This document shows, in pieces, positions 52,931-64,000 of a stretch of 64,000 nt of DNA. Source of the DNA: Isoetes taiwanensis (lineage: Eukaryota > Streptophyta > Lycopodiopsida > Isoetales > Isoetaceae); the NCBI GenBank assembly GCA_021234155.1, contig JAJEKV010000003.1, positions 21,622,386-21,686,385 on the forward strand, written 5' to 3'. Made by a program: the position numbers and the translations under genes. Under the pieces are notes generated by a model that saw only the letters and a list, made by a program, of their open reading frames with translations, did not search any database and was not told where the DNA came from. Position 1 is the stretch's first letter, and every line of letters starts with the position of its first letter.

Positions 52931-54990
52931 AAGCTTGGATTCGGGATGGTGCCATTTAAGATGGATGATAGCTCCTCTCCCTTCTTGGTAATCTTGGGTC
53001 ACAAGGGATTCGGTGGTCTGGAACTAACGGCTGTGACCAAGCCTCTCCATGAATCAAAAAGCGACCCCAAATTCTGCCATACATACACCTGGAAAGCCAG
53101 ATAAAATCAATTTATAGTCAGGTCAACACAATCTGCCAATGAACTATCAAAATCTATATTCTAGAATCAAGCCTAAGCTCAAGCTCAAGCACAGAGAAAC
53201 TCAAGGTTATTAAGATCAAGCAAACCCTTGAGTCCAGAAATTACATCACTGTCTGCAACACTTTATCCAGGTCAGTCAGGCAGCTCAGCTCATCTGAGCA
53301 TCCTCCCACATACAAGCGGCTGTCCAACGAAAACTTATAGTTGCCTTCGCATTTGTGAGTTTCGAAATATAAGGCCTTAAAAAGATGAACTAAAAAAGTT
53401 CCTAAAAAGTTTGTTAGGTTAAAAATAATAAGCCCTTAAAAAGATAAACGAATGAAATAATATAAGCCCTTAAAATCATATAAGCTTCTTTATTTCCCTT
53501 TTCATGTTTATCTACATCTTTTCCTTTATATTTATATGAACTCTCAATTGTTCAGCATGCACAAAAAAACCCTATTTTTGAATAAACATTTTTTCCCTAA
53601 CAAAGAACTTGTAAAAAGCATTTGCCAACATAACAAGAGCATATTGGTTGTCTTGGCCTCTGACTTTATAATCCTACACTTAAGATTTGATGCTTGATCT
53701 TATCCCTTTTAACAAAGAATTACTGGGTGCAATGTGAAATGCAACACCTTAATTCGTATTCGAAGATGGTTATTTCAACGGATTTACTTAAGCCCCTACG
53801 CATTTGATCTACAAATATACCTCCCACTTGTGTAAATGGACAATTGAGGTAATTGAGAAGTGAAAACTAAAATGTAATGTGCATTAAAGGTCCATAGAAA
53901 CACACTTACTATAATCTTAAAAGCAGGATCCAGGGGTTCCCTTGTAAAGGTACAAGAGCAAAATGCCCATTGAGTTCACCGTAAACGTATATAATATATG
54001 AGAAAATATCGAGGAATCCAAGATTGACTTAAGGAAATCATGGGAATCTAAATTAGCTTTATAAGAAGTTCTAGTGTAACCTTCATATAGAAACTCAATC
54101 GAAAACACGTTGAACTGTATGGAGTGTTGATGGATTTTCACGCAGTATGTGAATCTATATGGAATCTATCGACAACAAATTATTGAGATTCTAATGGAAT
54201 CTTTACACATGCTCTTAGAACCTTAGCTATCTTGGCTCATATAATCAACTATCTACAATCCTCAAAATAGATACATGCAACTTTATACAGGCCCTATATA
54301 GTACAAACACACAATTAATATAACTCTTTAAATAATCAAATTATAATACAAATTGTTCCATGATTATTACTCTATCTCAGCTTATGAGACAAAAACACAA
54401 CAAACAATTGTGTGCATGGGCCTTGTGCCCCCATTCAATTTATATTGGTGTCCTTAATTGTTACTAGAACATAAAAGATATTCAGAATAGAAATGATTTT
54501 ACAACTCAAGAGATAAATGATCAAAAGTCATGAAGGTAAAAGCCATAGGGCACATTAAAAGAGGAGTTCCAAATTATTCTCGAACGAATTGAGCAATACA
54601 ACCATGAAGTAAAGGTTATGAATACCAATACCATATTTTAAGTAGGGGAATTGAATTAGTTTTTATCATCCAGGAGAGAGGTGAAGATGACAACCTAAAC
54701 TTTTGGAAGCTCTAGATGTTCCCAAGAACGATTGAAAGGTCATACCCTACCATGGGCCTAGATGAAGAGAAAATAAGGAAATGCTGGATGCAGATCTACC
54801 AAACAGTAGTATTTATTTTTATCACAGTGTGGTTTAATCCAAATGAAGAATATTTTGGTCTAAACGTCCAGCTTGAAAAGACAATGTTGAGGAGCTGCCA
54901 GTGCAACTTATCGCCCGTATATAATTGCCCATCATCAAATAACGTAATGTAGATTGCGTTCGAAGTATATATGGAATCAAATACATGTAA
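52931..54990. other. AT-rich intergenic region
   Basis: No gene supported on either strand. Small frames at 53917-54141 (-) and 54716-54952 (+) show no recognisable domain. Confidence 0.55.
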
Positions 54991-54996
54991 CCTTCT

Positions 54997-55512
54997 CTAG
55001 ATGTGGATTTCTTTTATAAGGGCTAACATATCCATGAACTCACCTGTTGTAGAAGCAACCACTTCCCTAAAATAAGGAAAAAAATCATAGGAGGGACTAG
55101 GTATCACCTTCCAAATATTCGTCACTGGATTCCCAACCCTAACGACACCATCTTGGGATCTTACACAGACTAATCCACCATCAAAGAAGCAGCGGACCTT
55201 CCCTTGAATGGACAGAAGCATGATATTCTCGGCAGACAGCTCCATACTTGAAGACCGAAGGGCGCCCAACTCCGGCTTAGCTTCGCTCCAACACATAATA
55301 ATCTTTGGGCTTGGGCTTTCACAAAGTTGGGGGCTTGGGCTTTCACAAAGTTGGGAGTGTAACTGGTGGAAAGACTTGGAATAGAGTATCATTCTTCTCC
55401 AGTTCTTACACACCAACAAGCATGATTTGAAGAGATTTTCTATGTCTATAAACACTAGTATGTGCATCTGAATATCCTCTGGAATCCGTTCTGCCATCCT
55501 GCTCCGTCCCAT
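54997..55512 (-). CDS. F-box protein, short or truncated
   Basis: 171 codons. The F-box lies at codons 8-50 (RIPEDIQMHILVFIDIENLF, then CLLVCKNWRRMILYSKSFHQL), the Skp1-binding module of SCF ubiquitin ligases. A later segment (DGGLVCVRSQDGVVRVGNPV, then IWKVIPSP) matches the start of the F-box-associated region of plant F-box proteins. Those usually continue to about 350-450 residues, so this one is cut short. Two tandem duplications are present: 24 bp encoding QLCESPSP twice, and 32 bp at 55483-55545 covering the start MGRSRMAERI. The upstream MGRSRMAERIHGTEQ frame is the duplicated copy out of phase. Probably a decaying member of a large family. Confidence 0.75.
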   Translation of the reverse strand: MGRSRMAERIPEDIQMHILVFIDIENLFKSCLLVCKNWRRMILYSKSFHQLHSQLCESPSPQLCESPSPKIIMCWSEAKPELGALRSSSMELSAENIMLLSIQGKVRCFFDGGLVCVRSQDGVVRVGNPVTNIWKVIPSPSYDFFPYFREVVASTTGEFMDMLALIKEIHI

Positions 55513-55545
55513 GAATCCGTTCTGCCATCCTGCTCCGTCCCATGA

Positions 55546-57047
55546 GTAAGTTCCAGATGTAGAATATAAAGTTCTTGGTACAGATGTATATTTTTGAAAA
55601 TGGGAGCCTTTTCCAGAGCCACGTTTTATTTTTAGCAGGGTTGCCTAACCCCAGTTTTAGAGTATCCACGTGTCATGCCACGTAAGCCATGCCGTCGGAT
55701 TTCATATTTTCCAATCCAACGGTCACGAGTATTCTAAAAATCCAGGTAATTCCTTCGTCTTCTACACCGGGCTCCGATTCACTCCGGCATGCGACTAAAT
55801 GTGCTTCGTTACCTGCTTCTTTGTATTTCTTTTAATTCAGTGCACGAGGCTAAGTAATGCTTTGCAGAGTAAGCAGCGGCTCATCAGGCATGCTCTACCC
55901 TTTCGCTGTTGCCAGTGCTCCGGGCACCCTCTCATGAAGGAATGTAATCGGATCATCCATAAGCTATTGTTGATTCCATACGTGATACCTGAATGAGTTG
56001 GGCATGCATTCTGTAGTGCGTGATGCCCTGAGCAGTTAGCAAAATGAGGAAAATGCATATGACAGTTTGCAGAAAAAGGGTATATTTCGAGTTTCGGGCA
56101 CGAAGGAAGAGGCACTTCAATATTGAACGGTCGTGGAAAAGGCTTTAATGAAGCTGATATCTCATTTTTTATCATTCTTTATTTTCTTCTAGTCACAGGT
56201 AATCAATCTTCATGTTGGGTTGAAAATTTAGCATTATAATAAGTGGAATTTACCAGGAGGATATGGAAATTCCTAGATTACACTGTATAGGTTCCAGGTC
56301 AATGGGATATTCATTAAAGTCTACCGAAGTTATGAAGCAGCAGGGAATCCCTGTAAACAAAGACTAAATGAGTTGCTTCAAAACACAAATGCCTAAAAAT
56401 TGAATATTTTAGAAGAGTATTTGCAGTGCTTACAGTGGATTAGATTCATTCACCTTCTTGGCTGACCATCTAATTCGGCAGAAACGTTTCTCCAAAGCTT
56501 TAGGTCAAACATCATTGGCTCGTTATCATTGCTTGCTGCCTCTAGAACATATGGCAATTTGGAACTTAGTTCTACCGATGGTCAGCGTTCCGTTTATCAG
56601 ATCAGAAGTGGTGATCATGTCTTGTCTAAACTTCTGATGAAGTAGATAGTCTTTTGCTCTTTACCTCGTAGTTAGAATGCTGGTAATTTGTTACCTAATT
56701 CTTGTCTATCTGTTGCCTCTATCATAGGTGAGGAAAAAAAACGTCTGAACTGTTTCTCCTACTTTGATATAGACATTGGTAGGCAAGGCTTTGGGAGAAT
56801 TATCCCTGGTTGGACTCCATGATGCATCCGAATATGTACTTATGTCAAGCATCTACATATGATTAATTTTAATGCATTCATGTGAGATGGAGATTCCCTG
56901 TTATAATGGACCCTGACTAATCCGCTGCAAGTTTAGACCCTGTCTTTTTCTTCCATTGTCTTCTAATTCGATATTTTTTATTTTTTGGCATTTGAATGCT
57001 TTGGGTCCCCAAATCACTGCAGGTAATAGTTAATAGTAGTATTGCAG
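55546..57047. other. Noncoding stretch
   Basis: No gene supported. A 65-codon plus frame at 55799-55996 (with a Cys cluster FRCCQCSGHPLMKEC) has no recognised family and could be an exon of a decayed gene. Confidence 0.4.
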
Positions 57048-57191
57048 AATGTGCAAGGGGATGTTTCGGCTGTAGACTCCACCACTACCAATGTTCATGA
57101 TCTGCCAATGTCTACTTCAGTTATCGAGCCAGAACGTTCTGTATCTTCGGCAAAGAATGCAGTGTATACGAGTTGCTTGATGGTGGTTTGA
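57048..57191 (+). other. Possible exon (Ser/Thr-rich)
   Basis: Flanked by ATTGCAG and A|GTAAGT. It reads NVQGDVSAVDSTTTNVHDLP, then STSVIEPERSVSSAKN, in one frame, with a TGA only at the very end. Could belong with the exon at 59212. No family recognised. Confidence 0.25.
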
Positions 57192-59211
57192 GTAAGTATT
57201 TTTAATATTCATTTCTTTCTTTATTGTGGAAGTAAGAGAATAAATGGCTTTTGGAAATTGTCAGTAGATCGATGCATGCTCATCTCTGTTACTTTAAAGA
57301 GGTATGAAGTAGGGAGACTCTTGGGATGCTTTCTCAATCTTCTGCAATGATATCGTGCTAACAATAGATTTCACGAGTAGCGTCTTAGCACCCAAAGCAT
57401 GTTTTGTTACAGCATCCAACTAGTTCTCTTTAAAAGTGGCACCATTTGTGTCCACGGACATTCTGAAACCTGGTTTATAAGAGGCAGTTACTGGCTTATA
57501 GGTTTCCATATAAAAGTTAGCCAAGAGCAATATGTTTCTGCTGGCAGATTTGTAATCTCAAAACTGTTATTGCAGTTGCTATTTATGCAGTTTATCAGCT
57601 CAATAGCTTATCAATGACGACCATCACCAACATATAAAGCATCAATTGAAGTTCTACCTTGGTTTTATTTGTAACAGAGATTAGGATTTATGTCGATTCT
57701 GTTATAGCTATTCTGCAAGAGACTATTGATTTTGCATATTAGCACTGCGGAGCATGTGTGACTCTTGTTGGATTTGCAAACCGGATCCTCCTATCCTTGT
57801 GAATCCTAGAGATTATTTCTTATAGAGCTCCTTCTTGCAAATTTCCATTCAAGGAAGCTCACTACATTGATATAAAGGCCACCATTGCTTCATAAATGTA
57901 ATTATTTGCTTAAAAAACAGTAGTCATATTTGCTGCTAGAGCAAAGTCTTTAGTTTAATTTGAACATTTCTAATTTTGCTTTTTCTGAAGCAATTTCAGC
58001 CTTCTGCCTTTTGGAGTGGTTGTTCATTAATTAGCCTTTCCCTTTCTCTAGACATTCCAGGACTCAGAAAAGGTGTGGAAGTTGTATGTTAGACCCATGC
58101 CTCAGAGAATGTGTTCTTAGACGAGATAGAAACTATTGAAGCTGTGCATTTCTATTTGCATGAGCAGACGTGTGTAGAGAAAACTGCTCAAATAAGTATG
58201 TACCAAGCAAGAAACAATGACCCTTGCCCGTTTGAGCATTTAGAGACCAAGAACATGGACAGTGCTCCCTCATTGTACAATATTGTTCTGTGAAAGTTGG
58301 TTATATCAGCAATTTTGTTGGCTTGGTTCAGCTTTCACAATGCACAATGTGGCTCCTTTATGGTGTTACTGCAGTGACTTGGCTTGGTTGGTCTCCATTC
58401 TCATGCTTGATAGATTGGATGGGAAGACAAGTTTATGAAGGACAACCAAGTCACCATTCTATGCACCTGTCATACCCATATTGTGGCATTGTTGCTACAT
58501 GCAAGTGGTGATGGCTTGCCAAACATGAGGGACTTTCTGCAGTTGATTTGTGGGGGCTTCTGAGAAGTTGCAATTGCAGAAGGTCTAACACAGACACATG
58601 TGCTCATGGTAGAAAGCCGATAAATATTGTAATAGCCACTGCAGGATAATATATTACTTTAGAGGATTAATGCTACACTTACAACCTGTTGTACCTGAGC
58701 TATATCTGCATATCGTGATGGGTAAAGAAAGGATCTATTATACGGGACCAATGTCTGCAGCCAAATGCACATGCAGTGAAAGATAAAAGAGATTTGGCTT
58801 TCTTTGAGTCGTTATACTTTAATAGCTTTCATCTGCTTTTGTGTAGGAATGTCAAACGTAACTGAAATTTTCTTATAAACCATAACTAGCCCCACTGTCA
58901 TGTTTTATATATCAGAGTATATGTGGGGATGGATAGGAGATGAAACATTTTGAAAGCATCTTGGATTTACGGAAGGCCGGTTCCAAGTAAGGTATCTTTT
59001 CTGGATAATCAAACATTATTGTGCCCCACAACTGGATCCTTTTGTTAAAGCGAATATATCATTGTTACCAGATATTGAATCTGCCTACATTATAATTTAC
59101 ATGGTTGGAGCTCCTTTGCAGATTTTAAAGTTTTGTGTTCAAACCATGACATGCATAAATCCTTACCTATTGCTTATGAATTCAGTTTCTCTAATATCTA
59201 ATTGTTTGCAG
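57192..59211. other. Intergenic or intronic stretch
   Basis: Nothing supported. If the two possible exons belong to one gene this would be intron or lost exons. Confidence 0.4.
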
Positions 59212-59326
59212 CCAGACATATCGACAACTTAAAGATCAAGACACCCATATTTCTCAAGCGATTGGGTGGATAATGGCCTTCATTGTGTTGTTTGTGTGCT
59301 GGAAATTCTGGAAAGAAACACTGTAG
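59212..59326 (+). other. Possible terminal exon with a C-terminal membrane anchor
   Basis: Acceptor TTGTTTGCAG is followed by QTYRQLKDQDTHISQAIGWI and MAFIVLFVCWKFWKETL, then stop. This is a short polar helix, one transmembrane segment and a tiny basic tail, as in tail-anchored proteins. Upstream exons not found, so gene identity is open. Confidence 0.4.
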
Positions 59327-61084
59327 AATGATAGTGCATAAGTAGTGGAAATCCCATGTTAGAAACGAGGGCATCTTCCTATGTTGTTGGTCATGGATTT
59401 TCTCCCTCTCACATTGCTTAACATCCAGATGTTCCACGGGTCTTTACGTGAAATGACGAACTATTACTAGTAAAACAGGAAATGGGAGGTTTCCAAACAA
59501 TGGTTGACCTAATGTGTTCCATATGCCTCTCCACAAGAAAAAAAAAAGGTGAGCATTGGTGTTGGAGGCTCCATCTCATATTATTCAAGTTAAAATTTTA
59601 GATCATTGGAGGAACTTATCGAGGCTTGAATATTACATTGTCCAACATTTAGCTAATAGCACAATGTGTACAAAATTAGATGGAACATTTAAATTCTAAA
59701 TTGGCATATGCTTTTCAAATTTGTCTTCATAAGAATGTGCTTACGGGCCATGTGTTGCTTCTTTTGTCTTTAGAAAAATATTGCAATGCAAATAGAAAAT
59801 GGGTTGTCCAACCTTTTCATTAAAACTTACTCTTCTTGACTCATCAAATCCACAATTTGAGCTTTATAGGGCCTTTTAAAATGCCGGTTCCAATAAAGGA
59901 TTTTAGAATTGCTGAGAAGGATGCAACTGAATGCCACTAAGAAATATATTTTTATTTTCCAATCCCAAAGAATTGAAGTTTTTTTTGACGAACGAAAGCC
60001 AAAATTTTTATTAAGAATTGAAGTTGTAGACAATGGATCTTTCTTGAAATAACAGAACCAGAACCTGAACCAACTCCCCATATCTTCGTTGCTTGCAAAC
60101 TTTCTGAGGATCAGGCAAGAGGAGTAAGACGATTGCTTGTCTAAAATGGGGCAAGAGGAGTAAGACGATTGCTTGTCTAAAATGGCTTACATTCCATTTA
60201 TAATTTGATTTTTTTTTTTCTTTTTTTGGCAAGGGGAGTAAGAAAATTGCTATCTAACTTAGCTCATCCCACCTTAGTTACTTGTGGATGCTAGCCATAT
60301 GTCAGGGCATTGCAATATCTAGCCCATCTATTTTGGGCAATAACTAGAGACAGTATCACCAACATTTTAGTTGGCGGTCATCCATTTATGGGCGATAACT
60401 ACAAAAGATACCAGTAGCACAAATTCTCCCCAATTTCTTTTGATCAACATTAACTTTTTCACCATTATGAATGCGATACCATCGAGCTACATTATATTAG
60501 TGACCTTTCCTTAGATTTGGTTACACCTATAAGTTTATTCTAATCACTGAAATAGCAATAAATTTTTGTTGCTACAAGCATTGCATCTTGATTCTAGATC
60601 TGAACTCATCCCCCAAGCTTGGGATAGGTGCATTGGTACACTTATAATCTATAGCATGAGAAAATTTTGCATTGCCACACTTTTCTTCTTTCATCAAGGC
60701 ACTCGTCCAAGTAAGAGAATACAGATTAAATGCAGCAGGGGGAGTGCAACCATGAGTGACTAGTTTGTAGTTTGTAAAGAATATAAGAATATCATCTACA
60801 ATAATACTGAACAATCGACCAACCTCGACCATACAAATCTTGGAAGCTTTTTCTAGACACCATCTTCCAAGATTCATTATCCTCTTCCAATTCCAAGATA
60901 CCAAGCCCTATGATGTCCTACTTTATATTCCTCAAAAATTCGAACAAAATAGTTACAAAGTATTTGCCTCTATATATAAAACTTGCAATGCAACTCCAGT
61001 ACTCATCATGCTCATCACCATTCTCTCCCAGTGGAAACTCAAATGGGTTAAATTGGAATTCAATGTGCATGTGCAAGCATCCCT
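59327..61084. other. AT-rich noncoding stretch
   Basis: No gene supported apart from the 36-bp duplication. Short frames at 60572-60904 (-) and 60840-61187 (+) show no recognisable domain; the latter runs into the integrase relic. Confidence 0.45.
60112..60185 (+). repeat. 36-bp tandem duplication
   Basis: GGCAAGAGGAGTAAGACGAT and the following TGCTTGTCTAAAATGG occur twice in a row without change. A third, diverged start (GGCAAGGGGAGTAAGA) lies near 60228. Confidence 0.9.
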
Positions 61085-61505
61085 AGAAATGCAAGAACGG
61101 GTAAGGAAAGGGAAACCTTCAAACATTATAAGAAGAAAGATAATCTATTGTACTTCAAGGACAAGCTATGCGCTCCAGAGTCATTAGGAGTGGGAGTTTG
61201 ATCCTTCATGACACACGTAATAGCCTTATTGCCGGTCCCACTAGATTTATCAAAACCTAATTCGAAGTAACTATCATTGACCAGACATGAAGATCCAGAT
61301 AGCGAAGTACATCTGTGAAAGTAGACGAAGGCGAAACAACTCCAAATTCTAGGTCAGTTGGAACCGTTGTTCATTTTGGATGCAAAATGGGAGGTCATAA
61401 CTATAGACTTCATAACTGGTCTCCCAAGGATAGCAATGAGCTATGATGCCTTAACAGTAGTGGTTGGCAAAATATCTAAGATGGCACATTTCTTGCCATG
61501 TTGAA
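61085..61505 (+). pseudogene. Relic of gypsy integrase related to element 1
   Basis: Plus-strand fragments align in order with the pol of element 1: ERETF-like start, YKKKDNLLYFKDKLCAPESL, HDTRNSLIAGPTRFIKT (zinc region His pair), then [18 protein letters not shown] with the first catalytic Asp and GKISKMAHFLPC. Stops and frame changes are frequent and the CxxC part is degraded. It ends at the LINE that starts near 61510. Confidence 0.8.
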
Positions 61506-61509
61506 CCAT

Positions 61510-64000
61510 TTACAACCTTAGATGCTGCCTTGCTCATTGACGCCCTCGGTGCAGCTGCAGAGAGGTGTTTTGGGAGAAGTTGCCCCCGACAAACCTCGAG
61601 AGCTACGACCTTTTTGCATAACCAGTGGTTCGATGCCGAGTGCAAAGAGCGCAAACGCTAGCTCTGCCAAGTCACAGACCTTGCTCTATGCTCGGATGCA
61701 GTCAAGCAATACTGCACTTTCCTTAAGGCTAGAAAGGTCAGGTACATTACGGCCCATCAACAGGAAATGTTCTTCCTCCTGGAACGTCATCCCAGGACCT
61801 TCTGGCGGAGAGTGCTCAGGAGGCCAGTGCCGCCCATAGGAAACATCACTCCAGACCAGTGGGGGCAATACCTAAAGCAGCTTTACGTCTCTGAGGGTGC
61901 ATGGGCAGCATTACCCCCCCAGCATGGCCCAATACTAGAAATCACAGAGGCAGAGGTAATGCAGGACCTGCAACGTCTAGCCAATGGAAAAGCACTAGAC
62001 CTTGATGGCATGCAGGCTGGTTACTCAAGTGGGCAGGATCACCCATGGCACCGGTACTGACCGACATGTTCAACAAGGCATTGCGGGAAGGTCTTCCCCA
62101 GCAATGGACCACTAGCAGGGTTGTCCCAATCTACAGGCAAGAGACCGCATTGCCCAGCCAATTACCGGACCATCATGATCAACTCAGTGTTTGCAAAGCT
62201 CCTCGCCGGGATCCTCGAGCGGCAGTTGACAGGATGGGCAGAAACAACAGAAGTGCGGGCACTTACACGAGCAGGATTCAGGCCGAGGCACTCAACCATA
62301 GATCATATCTTCACGCTGCCGACTCTAGTTGAGGACAGCAGGAACCGTCGGTAAGATCTGTATTGCTGCTTCGTAGACTTCGCCAAGGCTTTTGACATTG
62401 TGCATCGGGAAAAGCTGTGGGCAAGATTGCAGCAGCTAGACGTCCCTGCCGAACACGGTGTACAGGTTATATGAGACATGCACCGGCTGGCTCTAGCAGG
62501 CCAACCATTCGAGAGTAGTATCGGGGTCTGCCATGGATGCCCTCTCTCTCCCACACTATTTGGCATGTATATTGATCAGCTGGAGAGATGGCTCGCTGAT
62601 AATGGAGGCACTGGGACTCACCTTTTACACCAGATCATCAAGCAACTGATCTATGCCGACGATGCGGACCTCCTAGCACACACTCATGCAGACATGCAGC
62701 GCCATCTCGATGCCCTGGACATATTTTGCCAGGTGACTGACGTGTGCGTCAACTTAGCCAAAACTAAGGTAGTTCTGGTATCATCCGCATGCCAGCCAAC
62801 ACCTCCAATCCCCAGTTATCGTGGCCAAAATGTTGAAGTGGTGCTTGCTTACAAATATTGGGGGTGGAGTTCCCGCCGACCATGAACTGGGACAATTCCA
62901 TCCGCTTGCAAGCCGCAGCAGGTTGGAAGGCACTCTATGCAATGGTGAACAATAGCCGGCACAAGGCGGAGCTGTATGATTGGGCCCACCAATCGCATCT
63001 ATTCAAGGTGCTAGTAGAACCTGTGCTTTTGTACAGGGTCGAGGTCTGGGACCCAGTGATTTCCCTCGCCACTTGGAATGACTTGGAGCAGATGCAGAAA
63101 GCTTTCTTGGCACGAGCCATGGGGGTGAAGTCCACAGTTCCATACCAGATACTGTTGCAGGAAACAGATTTCTTGCCTCTTCAAATAGGGGCCCTTGACA
63201 GACACATCGTCTACTTCCAGAAGGTGGTCAACATGGATGATACTCGTCTCCCTCACCACTATGGCAAGGGGGCCTCAACGCCTAAAAGTCTGTTGGTAGG
63301 AAAAGAGAGCTCAGTGGCTGGCTAGATGGATTATGCAGGAGCACAAGTGCATCGAAGTGCAAACGGAGGCAGATTGCCGCAGTCTTAGACAGTACCTTGA
63401 CGTATGCTTCCTCAGTAAGCTATGGGATGTCAGCACCCTTGAACAGGTCAAGACCGCAAATTATCAACGCCACATAAATCCCAAGTTGGAGCGGGCCCCG
63501 CAATGCTACATGCACACTCATCTACCCATGAAAAAGCGCAGATCTATTGCCTCTATCCACACAGGTGCACACCATCTCCGGATTGAGATAGGGAGATGGG
63601 TTGGGGAGCTGCATTAGGAGAGGCTTTGTTAACGCTGCCAGGTTGGAGCTGTGGAAGACGAATGTTACAACCTTCAGAGTTGTCCGGCATATGATGACAT
63701 TCGGATACGCTATGTTGAACTGGTCCATCCTGGCCAGCCCCTGCATGAGATGCTGAGCACGAGCTCGGTACGGAGGTTGGGCTCATACATTCAAGAGATC
63801 ATGGATCGCCGAGATCAGCTCGGCCCTCGGGCATTTACCTGACACATGTACATATTTCTGTCTATATTTGTTTTTGTATTTGTACAGTTTGACAGCAAGC
63901 CTATTCCTATCACGATTTTTTCCCCAAACAATCCTTTAGGACGGGGAGGGGGTTTTTTAACCAGGACAGTAATACGCTTGCTGCACCTCCTGTTTGGGTC
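61510..64000 (+). pseudogene. LINE reverse transcriptase copy at the right end
   Basis: Long LINE ORF2 remnant, better preserved than the copy at 1-1700. Order: NQWFDAECKERKR (about 61622), HPRTFWRRVLRRP, ITEAEVMQDLQRLANGKALD, NYRTIMINSVFAKLLAGILE with RLTRAGFRP-like ALTRAGFRPRHSTIDHIF, CCFVDFAKAFDIVHREKLW, GCPLSPTLFGMYIDQLERWL, the catalytic LIYADDADLL, and LAKTKVVLV. Near 63640-63720 a C-terminal Cys/His cluster (VEDECYNLQSCPAYDDIRI) follows, then GPRAFT and stop at 63842. At least three frameshifts and two stops occur. The 3' UTR reaches the window edge with CGGGGAGGGGGTTTTTTAAC near 63937. Confidence 0.9.

Overview
The window looks like nuclear DNA of a vascular plant with a large, repeat-rich genome. 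The plant signs are a PLATZ zinc-finger gene with GT-AG introns, an SBP-box fragment, a DAD1-like lipase pseudogene, an F-box gene, chromoviruses and a Mutator-like element. The second Ty3/gypsy element resembles the fungal-type (Tcn1/Tf1-like) chromoviruses that occur in non-seed plants. A fern or similar lineage is my best guess, but this is inference. There are no operons, rRNA genes or CRISPR arrays.

Layout. 1-1700 holds a decayed LINE (+); a related copy closes the window (61510-64000). A different LINE (-) is split in two: its reverse transcriptase end lies at 1780-3041 and its endonuclease end at 19160-21100. Between them sits a 16.1 kb Ty3/gypsy chromovirus (3047-19154, transcribed leftwards) with a TAGAA target duplication on both sides. 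Besides gag, protease, RT, RNase H and a chromodomain integrase, it carries accessory ORFs between the 5' LTR and gag. The first of these (17080 to 15835, minus) is the main discovery: it begins with the exact histone H3 tail MARTKQTARK, continues with a long charged segment, and ends with a complete H3/CENH3-like histone fold. It and the next accessory ORF each have their own upstream cassette of two long hairpins plus a TATAAATA box. The element now carries frameshifts, stops and a 3.3 kb insertion in pol.

21100-32083 holds satellite-like tandem repeats, a possible CER1/CER3-like relic, a 5'-truncated LINE with a 13-bp target duplication, and an apparently intact PLATZ gene. 32084-39573 is a 7.5 kb Mutator-like element with about 280-bp terminal inverted repeats. 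It carries an intact spliced transposase (-) and a convergent Ulp1-type cysteine protease gene (+) that also has a C2H2 finger (Kaonashi-type organisation). GATCCCGGAGG motif arrays lie between the genes and near the ends.

39574-44850 holds a 390-bp foldback, an SBP-box fragment, the lipase pseudogene and noncoding repeats. 44998-50873 is a second chromovirus with a GAAGA target duplication. Its LTRs carry a perfect heat-shock element upstream of a TATA box, and it interrupts an unidentified gene whose pieces flank it (44857-44997 and 50874-52930). One probable intron of that gene is packed with CTCGACTCGCGAGTCGAG palindromes. 52950-61500 is mostly AT-rich and noncoding, with a truncated F-box gene, two possible exons and a gypsy integrase relic.

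All intron, frameshift and boundary calls are by eye. Family names come from motif recognition, not from searches.
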